Positions 1 through 5,029 of a stretch of DNA of 5,029 nucleotides are shown here, piece by piece. Made by a program: the position numbers and the translations under genes. Source of the stretch: Thermoleophilia bacterium (lineage in GTDB: Bacteria > Actinomycetota > Thermoleophilia > RBG-16-64-13); the NCBI GenBank assembly GCA_016929985.1, contig JAFGIH010000346.1, forward strand, positions 1-5,029. Direction: 5' to 3'. Numbering within the stretch: position 1 is the stretch's first letter; each line of letters begins with the position of its first letter. The notes under the pieces are model-generated. The model had not been told where the DNA came from and ran no database searches. It was given only the letters and a program-made list of their open reading frames with translations.

Positions 1-111
1 GATGAAAGCCCCCACGCCGAGCAGCACCTTCGTCCGGGTGCTGAGGCGCCGCCGCCGCTGCGGGTTGCGCGACACCCTTCTCTCTGTGAGGGCCTCTCTG
101 TTCAAGTCCAA
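1..111 (-). CDS. N-terminus of a membrane-anchored protein of unknown family (partial, runs off left edge)
   Basis: An open minus-strand frame runs from a TTG at 111-109 off the left edge, giving 37 residues. It begins MDLNREALTERR, then has a strongly basic stretch (RNPQRRRRLSTRTK, residues 15-28) followed by VLLGVGAFI, which looks like the start of a transmembrane helix or uncleaved signal anchor. I chose the TTG because GGGAG (124-120) lies 8 nt upstream. An in-frame GTG at 126-124 and a GTG at 75-73 are alternatives; the latter has AGAAGG directly abutting it, which is too close. Basic-then-hydrophobic starts of this kind are common in type II membrane proteins, for example LytR-CpsA-Psr proteins or penicillin-binding proteins, but nothing seen here identifies the family. 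It is transcribed divergently from the transporter gene. The plus-strand frame over the same bases has no visible ribosome binding site and an arginine-rich, unprotein-like translation. Confidence 0.45.
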   Translation of the reverse strand, partial: MDLNREALTERRVSRNPQRRRRLSTRTKVLLGVGAFI

Positions 112-182
112 CGGCGTGTCTCCCACGTCGAATCGATCCCGCCCGTTCCGGCGTCCCTGTCTTCTTCCCACTCTGGCTGGCG

Positions 183-198
183 TCTAGTCCGGACGAGA
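183..198. promoter_or_regulatory. Imperfect 16-bp palindrome in divergent intergenic region (possible operator)
   Basis: TCTaGTCCGGACgAGA is a palindrome with one mismatched pair and a perfect 8-bp core, GTCCGGAC, at 187-194. It lies between the two divergent genes and shares GTCCG/CGGAC half-sites with the inverted repeat centred 43 bp downstream, about four helical turns away. A repressor or activator site is inferred; no regulator gene is visible in the window. Confidence 0.3.
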
Positions 199-213
199 GG
201 TTATGGTTTGTCT

Positions 214-219
214 TTGACA
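214..219 (+). promoter_or_regulatory. -35-like box TTGACA upstream of the transporter operon
   Basis: A perfect TTGACA hexamer lies 61 bp upstream of the transporter start, in the intergenic region where an operon promoter is expected. No good -10 hexamer follows at 16-18 bp; the best is GACTGT (239-244) at 19 bp spacing, which is weak. A promoter here is plausible, possibly activator-dependent, but unproven. Confidence 0.25.
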
Positions 220-225
220 CCCGGG

Positions 226-256
226 GTCCGAATCCTCGGACTGTCATCTCAATGAC
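226..256. promoter_or_regulatory. Two adjacent inverted repeats between the -35-like box and the transporter start (possible operators)
   Basis: GTCCGA-ATCC-TCGGAC (226-241) is a perfect 6-bp inverted repeat with a 4-nt spacer. It is followed one base later by GTCAT-CTCA-ATGAC (243-256), a perfect 5-bp inverted repeat, also with a 4-nt spacer. They lie where the -10 region and transcript start would be if the TTGACA at 214 is used, so they could be repressor sites or form small hairpins in the leader RNA. There is no U-tract after either, so they do not look like intrinsic terminators. Confidence 0.35.
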
Positions 257-279
257 GCAAGACGGGTCTCGGAGGTTGC

Positions 280-1500
280 ATGACGACGGACGATGAGTGT
301 GGCACTACGCGGCCACCGACTGTGGCGCCGCACTCGATTTCATACCTCTTCCCCATCACCTTCTGTTCGGGGATCGTGCTCATCTCGCTTGGACCCCTCC
401 TGGACCCCATCATCAGAGATCTCGAGGTGCCGCTCTCTCAAGGGGGCATTATAGCGGCAGGGTTCGCCGCCGGCCGCGTGGTCGCTCTCCTTGTGCTGAA
501 CCTGTTTCTCGCCAGGCTGTCTCTCAGGCGGCTGGTGGTGGGCGCCGCGTTGCTGCAGGCTGTGGGCTTCGCCATACCTGCGCTACTGGCGGACGGTCTG
601 GGGCTTGTGGTGGCAGGCCTCGCAGTGGTCGGTGCGGCGGCGACCATCCCCATCGTGGTGCCGGTCATCTGGATAGGCTTCTATGCGAAGCAGGCCACTG
701 AAAGAGCGATGCTCCTTATCCTGATCTTCTTCGCGCTCGGGGTGGTCGTGTCGCCGCTTGCCATCGGAGGTGCGCTTGCACTCGGCGCGGACTGGCGATG
801 GGTGTTTCTGGGCGAGGCGGCCTTCTCGGTGGTGATGGCGACGGTTATCACGCTCTTACCGCTCGCCGACGTTCCCGGCAGGGCGAACATCCGTCTGCGG
901 CACGTCCGTGAAGCGGCGGGTTGGGCGCCGGGCCTGTTGGCCGTCATGCTGACAGCCATGTTCATGTACATAGGCGCCGAACACATCCTCAACATCTGGC
1001 TGGCCGAGTATCAGGTGCAGACGTTCGGGGCCGGCCAGGGGGCGGCGGCTGTGGCGTTGGCTCTGTTCTTCGGAGGGATGATGGTGGGGAGGCTTGCCTC
1101 AGTGCGTCTGACCCGGCGCTTCGCCGCCTCCCGGATCCTGGCCGTCTCGTCGGCTTTCATGGCGGTCTTCATAGTCGTCACCGCCTTCGCGCCCTCGTTT
1201 GCCGCATCGGAGGTCTGCATCTCTCTCACCGGGTTGGGAGCGTCGGCCTCGTATCCGATGCTGTCCAGCTACGTCAACCGGTTTCCGGCCAAGTACGCGG
1301 GGCTGCTATTCTCGACAGTGACGCTGGTGGTGATCGTCAGCGGGGCGGTGTTCGCCTATGCCGCCGGCCCGGTCGCGGAAGCGCTGGGCATGCGGACTTC
1401 CATCGCTCTGGCGGCCGTTCCGGCCGCGATAGTAGTGGTGCTCTCGTTCTTTTTGCCTGGAACACCGCTGGACATCCCAGGGGAGGCATCGGATGCCTGA
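280..1500 (+). CDS. Major facilitator superfamily (MFS) transporter, 12 TM
   Basis: This 406-residue protein has about twelve hydrophobic helices, at roughly 21-41, 55-76, 83-104, 107-133, 143-168, 173-193, 215-236, 253-276, 285-304, 308-330, 337-361 and 374-392, with a longer central loop near 194-214. That is the normal length and two-bundle layout of an MFS secondary transporter in the inner membrane. Supporting motifs are DWRWVF (171-176) at the start of TM6, GR with basic residues in the TM8-TM9 loop (270-280), and YIGAEHILNIWLAEY (230-244) in TM7, which resembles the GAE...WL..Y pattern of fucose-permease-like MFS carriers. The loop 2-3 motif A is degenerate. The ATG is preceded by GGAGG (271-275) at 4 nt spacing. 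It is the first gene of the four-gene plus-strand unit, with 12 bp to the next gene. Substrate and direction of transport cannot be read from the sequence; the neighbours hint at a lipid or steroid-like compound, which is inference only. Confidence 0.9.
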   Translation: MTTDDECGTTRPPTVAPHSISYLFPITFCSGIVLISLGPLLDPIIRDLEVPLSQGGIIAAGFAAGRVVALLVLNLFLARLSLRRLVVGAALLQAVGFAIPALLADGLGLVVAGLAVVGAAATIPIVVPVIWIGFYAKQATERAMLLILIFFALGVVVSPLAIGGALALGADWRWVFLGEAAFSVVMATVITLLPLADVPGRANIRLRHVREAAGWAPGLLAVMLTAMFMYIGAEHILNIWLAEYQVQTFGAGQGAAAVALALFFGGMMVGRLASVRLTRRFAASRILAVSSAFMAVFIVVTAFAPSFAASEVCISLTGLGASASYPMLSSYVNRFPAKYAGLLFSTVTLVVIVSGAVFAYAAGPVAEALGMRTSIALAAVPAAIVVVLSFFLPGTPLDIPGEASDA

Positions 1501-1512
1501 GCAGGACCCAAG

Positions 1513-1884
1513 ATGATGTCGGGACTTGTGGATGAGGCCCGGCTTGTTGCGCAGGTCGCCGGCTATGCCGGCGTGCTTCTGGGTGTCTGCGCGGGCGTGG
1601 TACAGCTCGCTTACGGGTCGTCGATCCCCGATTGGACGGGTGACAAGATGGACACCACCGGTCTTGGGCTGGCCACCATCGACCTGAGCATCGTGGCCGG
1701 AGTCGCCATCTGGCGTCTTCTGCGAGCGACCGACCTGCGATGGCGTGCCGGTTTGGCGTGTGTCGCCCTCGCGTGCGCGATCGTCTGTTTCACCACGGTC
1801 GGCCGGCTCTGGTATGTCCCCGGCCCGCTACTCATCCTGGCGACGGTACTGGGTCTTTGCCGCAGAAGGAGGCGAACAGTGTGA
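1513..1884 (+). CDS. Small four-TM membrane protein of unknown family
   Basis: I do not recognise the family. The 123-residue product has four hydrophobic segments at about 12-33, 50-70, 76-96 and 98-116. A polar loop (residues 36-50, containing SSIPDWTGDKMD) separates the first two, and the C-terminus is very basic (RRRRRTV). This pattern predicts a small integral membrane protein. Two adjacent ATGs (1513 and 1516) could start it; AGGA at 1503-1506 lies 6 nt before the first. It begins 12 bp after the transporter stop, and its TGA overlaps the GTG of the dehydrogenase gene by 4 bp (GTGA), so it is tightly coupled to that gene. Its position between a carrier and two lipid-type reductases suggests an accessory membrane subunit or partner, but no function can be assigned from the sequence. 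It is likely real because of its ribosome binding site, hydrophobic periodicity and overlap. Confidence 0.8.
   Translation: MMSGLVDEARLVAQVAGYAGVLLGVCAGVVQLAYGSSIPDWTGDKMDTTGLGLATIDLSIVAGVAIWRLLRATDLRWRAGLACVALACAIVCFTTVGRLWYVPGPLLILATVLGLCRRRRRTV
1864..1872 (+). promoter_or_regulatory. Ribosome binding site AGAAGGAGG fixing the GTG start of the SDR gene
   Basis: AGAAGGAGG ends 8 nt before the GTG at 1881. This near-perfect Shine-Dalgarno sequence lies inside the end of the four-TM gene and decides the start. It rules out the longer in-frame start at 1740, whose extra 47 residues only translate the upstream gene in another frame. Confidence 0.85.
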
Positions 1885-2714
1885 CGGACCATGACCGCTC
1901 GGGCGGTGACGGGTTTCCGCAGTGCTATGGCCCTTGGGCGTTGGTCGCCGGCGCCTCCGAGGGCCTCGGCGCGGCGTATGCCCGTGCGCTTGCGGCTCGA
2001 GGCATGAATCTGGTGCTGGTGGCTCGCCGCGGGGGGCCGCTGGAAGACCTCGCAACGCAGATTGGTGCTGCGTCCGGTGTCGAGATACGTTGCTACGACG
2101 GAGACCTTGCATGCGATACGTTCTTGAACGATCTGCTCGCCGCGTGCTCGGTTCTGGACCTCGGCCTCGTGGTCTGTAACGCGGCCCAAGCCCCCATCGG
2201 AGACCTGGCCTCCAGAGACCGAGAGGACCTGATGCGGGTGGTGGACGTCAACGTCCGGGCCCCTATGGTCCTGCTTCGCGCGCTTCTGCCGGGCATGATC
2301 GACCGGGGTCGGGGAGCCGTCGTGCTCATGAGTTCCTTCACCGGCAATCTGGGCACACCTCGAATCGCCTCCTACGCGGCCAGCAAGGCCTTTCTCCGTG
2401 TCCTCGGGGAGAGTCTTTGGTATGAGCTGAAAGACCGGGGCATCAGTGTGGTGGCCTGCTCGGCGGGAGCCATCCGCACCCCGGGGTATGCGGCCGCGGC
2501 CGGCAAGGACGCCCCCGGCACGCTCGATGCTGAGAAGGTGGTCGAGCACACCCTCCGATCGCTCGATCGCGGCCCGGTGGTGATGCCGGGACTCGTCAAC
2601 CGGCTCTCCACATTGTTCATGACCAGGGTGCTGCCCCGGCGCGCTGCAATAGGGATCTTGGCGCGCTCCACCAGCGGCCTGGCGCAGGTCAAAGAGACGA
2701 AAGGGCAACAATGA
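1881..2714 (+). CDS. Short-chain dehydrogenase/reductase (SDR), HSD17B3/12-like type
   Basis: This 277-residue classical SDR is probably an NADP(H)-dependent ketone/alcohol oxidoreductase. The Rossmann fold starts with YGPWALVAGASEGLG (16-30), carrying the glycine motif G24/G28/G30. The YG.WA.V.GAS..GLG opening resembles the 17-beta-hydroxysteroid dehydrogenase 3/12 and 3-ketoacyl reductase branch. ARR (48-50) after the second strand favours NADPH over NADH. D75 (GDL), N100 (CNAA) and the catalytic set N124, S152, Y165 and K169 (SYAASKA) are all present. The usual PG motif after strand 6 reads SAGAIRT (194-200), with alanine replacing proline but T200 kept. The C-terminal part (235-262, with LPRR) is typical of longer COG0300-like SDRs. 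The GTG start overlaps the preceding stop by 4 bp and has a strong ribosome binding site; the TGA overlaps the next ATG by 4 bp. Likely a soluble or membrane-peripheral partner of the downstream reductase. Substrate unknown; hydroxysteroid or acyl chains are both possible. Confidence 0.9.
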   Translation: MTDHDRSGGDGFPQCYGPWALVAGASEGLGAAYARALAARGMNLVLVARRGGPLEDLATQIGAASGVEIRCYDGDLACDTFLNDLLAACSVLDLGLVVCNAAQAPIGDLASRDREDLMRVVDVNVRAPMVLLRALLPGMIDRGRGAVVLMSSFTGNLGTPRIASYAASKAFLRVLGESLWYELKDRGISVVACSAGAIRTPGYAAAAGKDAPGTLDAEKVVEHTLRSLDRGPVVMPGLVNRLSTLFMTRVLPRRAAIGILARSTSGLAQVKETKGQQ

Positions 2715-3796
2715 CCGACTTCATACCCGGGTTCTTCGCACCATGGATCATCTACCTGCTCATGCTGGCTCTGCATCTCATACTACCGGCACGCAGGGTG
2801 GCTGGCTACGTGCGCGACGAGCGGACCGGCGCGGCACTTCATTACCGGCTCAACGGACTCGTGGTGCTCGTGGTGCTGGTGGTGTTGTGGGTGGTGTTCG
2901 GACTCACCGGAGTCCTCCCCTGGGATTGGCTCTACGTGCACCGGTGGTCGGGTCTCATCGGCTCGGCCGTCTTGGGCGTACTGCTCAGTCTTGCCGCGTT
3001 CTTCTCCGCTCCGGCCACGGGCCGTTCGTTCTTTGCCGACCTGTATTTTGGCCGCCGGATGAACCGTCAGCTTCTAGGCGCCCGGGTGGATGCGAAGATG
3101 TTCCTGTACATGGTCGGCGCCGCCATGTTGGGGCTCAACCTGCTCGCGTTCACGGCGCACCACGTCATGACGTTCGAGCCCGGTTTCTCGCCCGGAGTGA
3201 TCCTTTACTGCGCCCTCTTCTACTGGTTTGTGGTCGAGTATCTCTTCTTCGAGCGCGTGCATCTCTACACGTACGACATCTTCGCCGAGCGGATCGGCTT
3301 CAAGCTGGTGTGGGGATGCTTCACCTTCTATCCGTATTTCTACCTCATCGGTCTGTGGGTGGTCGCCGACCTGCCCGACCCGGGTACCTCCTGGTGGGTC
3401 TTGGTCGTCTTCGCGTTGGTGTTCTTTGTCGGCTGGGTCTTCACGCGAGGCGCCAACATGCAGAAGTACTGTTTCAAGACCAAGCCGGACCGCGCTTTTC
3501 TGGGCTTCATGCGGCCGAAGGTCCTGAAAGACGGCAGCAACTCGCTTCTGTGCGGCGGATTCTGGGGCATCTCACGACATGTCAACTATCTGGGCGAGAT
3601 CGTGCAGGCCGTCGGCCTGACCTTGGTGCTGGGCTATCCGGGGCGCTGGATCGTTTGGCTCTACCCGCTGTATTACGTGGCCCTGTTCTTGGGGCGGGAG
3701 CGCGCCGACGAGCGGCGATGCGCAGCCAAGTACGGCGAGCTCTGGGCGGAGTACGAGCAACGTGTGCCGCGGCGGATCGTGCCCTGGGTCTACTGA
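2711..3796 (+). CDS. ERG4/ERG24-family membrane sterol-type reductase
   Basis: This 361-residue polytopic protein matches the family of delta14, delta7 and delta24(28) sterol reductases (ERG24/TM7SF2/LBR, DHCR7, ERG4), which reduce ring or side-chain double bonds with NADPH. Signature regions appear in family order: YFGRRMNR (112-119) at the LG.ELNPR site, WGCFTFYPYFYLIG (201-214), GANMQKYCFKTKP (247-259), GFWGISRHVNYLGE (283-296) and the C-terminal ERADERRCAAKYG...VPRRIVPWVY (330-361). The last two form the conserved cofactor-pocket half in known members. About ten hydrophobic segments are visible, the first ones near 8-26, 47-68 and 80-100. The length is near that of bacterial homologues and shorter than many eukaryotic ones. 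The first signature is degenerate (R for E, R for P). The ATG overlaps the SDR stop by 4 bp (ATGA), with AAAGGG 4 nt upstream. The main alternative is a related DUF1295/isoprenylcysteine-methyltransferase-like protein, which shares the RH.NY.GE motif but is shorter and lacks the GAN.QK region. The substrate is unknown; sterol, steroid or another polycyclic isoprenoid is inferred. Confidence 0.85.
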   Translation: MTDFIPGFFAPWIIYLLMLALHLILPARRVAGYVRDERTGAALHYRLNGLVVLVVLVVLWVVFGLTGVLPWDWLYVHRWSGLIGSAVLGVLLSLAAFFSAPATGRSFFADLYFGRRMNRQLLGARVDAKMFLYMVGAAMLGLNLLAFTAHHVMTFEPGFSPGVILYCALFYWFVVEYLFFERVHLYTYDIFAERIGFKLVWGCFTFYPYFYLIGLWVVADLPDPGTSWWVLVVFALVFFVGWVFTRGANMQKYCFKTKPDRAFLGFMRPKVLKDGSNSLLCGGFWGISRHVNYLGEIVQAVGLTLVLGYPGRWIVWLYPLYYVALFLGRERADERRCAAKYGELWAEYEQRVPRRIVPWVY

Positions 3797-3827
3797 CCTG
3801 ATCACGTGGGCGACGTCTCCGGGGGTC

Positions 3828-3843
3828 GGCATCGCGGCATCGC
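3828..3843. repeat. Tandem 8-bp direct repeat in the convergent gap
   Basis: GGCATCGC occurs twice head to tail, 32 bp after the reductase stop and just before the end of the opposing gene. The second copy contributes to a small hairpin, GCGGC-ATC-GCCGC (3834-3846). Two copies could be chance at this GC content. Confidence 0.4.
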
Positions 3844-3845
3844 CG

Positions 3846-5029
3846 CTATTCGGAGGGTGCCTCCGCTTCTAGCGCTTTGATCGTGTTTGCGATGCCGGCT
3901 TGTCCCGGTGCGATCGCCTCGACCGACTTCAACACCGCCAATGCTTCGGCGGTGTTGCCCCGTTCGTGGTAGATGTACGCGAGGTTCAGCGCGGCGTTCC
4001 CATCCCTCTGGTCTAGTTGCAGACAGTATTCGAGCGTCTGGACGGCCTCGGTCTCTTTGCCGATCCCGACAAGCGCCTTAGCCAGTTGGACCCGGATCGC
4101 GGTGCCCAGCGGCATGACCTCGAGTCCGAGCTCGACCGTCTCGATAGACCTGTGGAACAGGTCCTCACCGAGCACCGGCGCCGCATAGTTGTACACGGCG
4201 GCTAGGTTCACATAGTTGGCATAGTCCTGGGGGGTGAAGGCGATAGCGTCCATGCATGCGGATTCGGCCTCCGCGAAGCTGTGCTTCAGTGCATCGACGT
4301 AGGGGGTCGGGTCGTCATCGCTCTCCCGCACCTCGAGGACGGTGCTGAGGTCGGAAGCCATCTGCTCGGCGCGGGTAAGGGCGAGCGCTGCCCGGTGCTC
4401 GGGACTGTAAGGGTTGAACTCTACGGCGTGGACGGCAGCGGCAGCACGGTCGTCGTAGGTGATCGAAAACTCATCTTGCGAATCGACGTAGGCGCTATCC
4501 GCGGCGAGCACGATCACCTGGCCGGCTATGCCCATGCCTGCTAGGAGCACGACGAGCGCGGCGACCGGTGCTCCCCATCGGAGGGGCTTGACCTCTCTAG
4601 TGCGGGCGGTCGGCGCGAGGACCAGCGCCATCGCCATCCACAAGAGAAATGTGATGCCGGGGATCGAGAGGCCTGCCAGCAGGTGCGCTAGGTAGCCCGC
4701 CGATGCCGCCCAGAAGGCGCCGAGGACGATATGCTCAGACCCCTCGGAGCGCCCAAAGACCGTCCGGAATGATCTGACGCCCGTCCAGACGCAGATCCCG
4801 AAGAACAGCAGTGCACCGACGATGCCGATGCCGGTGGCCAGGTGGAGAGGATAGTTGTGAGCGTTGTCCACCTTGCTGGCGCTTCCAGCATCACGCAGGT
4901 ACTCAATGGGTTTGAGTCTGGAGAACGCGAAGGTGAAGTTGTCGGCTCCCCAGCCGAACAGCGGCCGGTCTTTGATCGCCGTGACGGCAGCCTGCCAGAT
5001 CTCGGTGCGCGTCTGCCCGCTGCCGCTGC
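3846..5029 (-). CDS. O-antigen ligase/polymerase-like membrane protein with TPR-type C-terminus (partial, start beyond right edge)
   Basis: The minus-strand frame is open from the right edge to a TAG at 3848-3846, giving 393 visible residues. The first part has hallmarks of the O-antigen ligase/Wzy polymerase C-terminal region (WaaL/Wzy_C type): RTEIWQAAVTAIKDRPLFGWGADNF (7-31, quoted as RTEIWQAA followed by RPLFGWG) and DNAHNYPLH (54-62), the conserved loop with H57. Four hydrophobic segments follow at about 61-84, 98-121, 122-139 and 153-177. From about residue 192 to 382 the protein is alpha-helical and repeat-like, with TPR-style pieces such as ALNLAYIYHERGNTAEAL and VQLAKALVGIGKETEAVQTL. 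Such enzymes join or polymerise surface glycans, or glycosylate proteins, on the periplasmic or outer membrane face; the TPR tail suggests partner binding. The GTG at 4871-4869 is only an internal valine (V53), because the conserved motifs continue upstream of it. It converges on the reductase operon with a 49-bp gap and shows no functional tie to it. Confidence 0.85.
   Translation of the reverse strand, partial: SGSGQTRTEIWQAAVTAIKDRPLFGWGADNFTFAFSRLKPIEYLRDAGSASKVDNAHNYPLHLATGIGIVGALLFFGICVWTGVRSFRTVFGRSEGSEHIVLGAFWAASAGYLAHLLAGLSIPGITFLLWMAMALVLAPTARTREVKPLRWGAPVAALVVLLAGMGIAGQVIVLAADSAYVDSQDEFSITYDDRAAAAVHAVEFNPYSPEHRAALALTRAEQMASDLSTVLEVRESDDDPTPYVDALKHSFAEAESACMDAIAFTPQDYANYVNLAAVYNYAAPVLGEDLFHRSIETVELGLEVMPLGTAIRVQLAKALVGIGKETEAVQTLEYCLQLDQRDGNAALNLAYIYHERGNTAEALAVLKSVEAIAPGQAGIANTIKALEAEAPSE
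3851..3865 (+). terminator. Weak candidate terminator hairpin for the plus-strand operon
   Basis: CGGAGG-GTG-CCTCCG is a perfect 6-bp stem with a 3-nt loop, followed by CTTCT, 55 bp after the last operon stop. It lies within the final codons of the converging gene. The absence of a real T-run makes it a poor intrinsic terminator; nothing better is visible in the gap. Confidence 0.2.

Noticed and set aside
2..187. Plus-strand 61-codon open frame at the left edge
   Set aside because: Its translation is arginine- and serine-rich with no domain, and the minus-strand frame over the same bases has a plausible start and membrane-anchor pattern.
226..256. Intrinsic terminator or riboswitch in the operon leader
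   Set aside because: The stems are only 5-6 bp, no T-run follows and no known riboswitch consensus is visible; protein-binding sites are a simpler reading.
921..1535. Plus-strand open frame (204 codons) within the transporter gene
   Set aside because: It is a shifted-frame shadow, rich in G, R and H, without a ribosome binding site; the MFS frame is clearly the coding one.
1740..1880. In-frame N-terminal extension of the SDR gene starting at ATG 1740
   Set aside because: The 47 extra residues overlap the four-TM gene, look like out-of-frame GC-rich translation, and a strong ribosome binding site sits 8 nt before the GTG at 1881; the SDR fold begins normally after that GTG.
1611..2711. Long minus-strand open frame (366 codons) opposite the SDR gene
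   Set aside because: Its translation is rich in R, H, P and G with no recognisable domain, and it lies antisense to a gene with complete SDR motifs. Long antisense frames are common in GC-rich DNA.
2743..3801. Long plus-strand open frame (352 codons) overlapping the sterol-type reductase
   Set aside because: It is an out-of-frame shadow with an arginine-rich composition and no motifs; the other frame holds all ERG4/ERG24 signatures.
3846..4871. Start of the ligase-like gene at GTG 4871
   Set aside because: The frame stays open to the window edge and the conserved RPLFGWG region lies upstream of that GTG, so the true start is beyond position 5029.

Overview
This 5 kb window is GC-rich bacterial DNA with dense, overlapping genes, strong purine-rich ribosome binding sites and probable GTG/TTG starts. 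It fits a high-GC lineage such as an actinobacterium (possibly a Coriobacteriia/OPB41-like group), but the taxon is an inference from composition and gene style only. There are no RNA genes, CRISPR arrays or insertion sequences that I can see.

Layout. (1) Positions 1 to about 111, minus strand: the first 37 codons of a gene leaving the window on the left, with a very basic start followed by the beginning of a membrane segment. (2) About 112-279: a divergent intergenic region with three inverted repeats and a -35-like TTGACA. (3) 280-3796, plus strand: a compact four-gene unit of a 12-TM major facilitator transporter, a 123-residue four-TM protein of unknown family, a short-chain dehydrogenase/reductase (SDR) and a membrane reductase of the ERG4/ERG24 (sterol C14/C7/C24 reductase) family. 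The last three genes are joined by 4-bp stop/start overlaps (GTGA and ATGA), so they are almost certainly co-transcribed and translationally coupled. (4) 3797-3845: a short convergent gap with a tandem 8-bp repeat and weak hairpins. (5) 3846-5029, minus strand: the C-terminal part of an O-antigen ligase/polymerase-like membrane protein that continues into a TPR-like tail; its start lies beyond the right edge.

The most interesting content is the four-gene unit. The ERG4/ERG24 signature regions are clear and the SDR resembles the HSD17B3/HSD17B12-like branch, with a basic NADP(H)-type site. Together with a transporter and an orphan membrane protein this suggests an NADPH-dependent pathway that takes up (or exports) and reduces a polycyclic or isoprenoid lipid such as a sterol, steroid or hopanoid-like compound. 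The substrate is not established by the sequence. The flanking genes, possibly cell-envelope related, show no link to this pathway.
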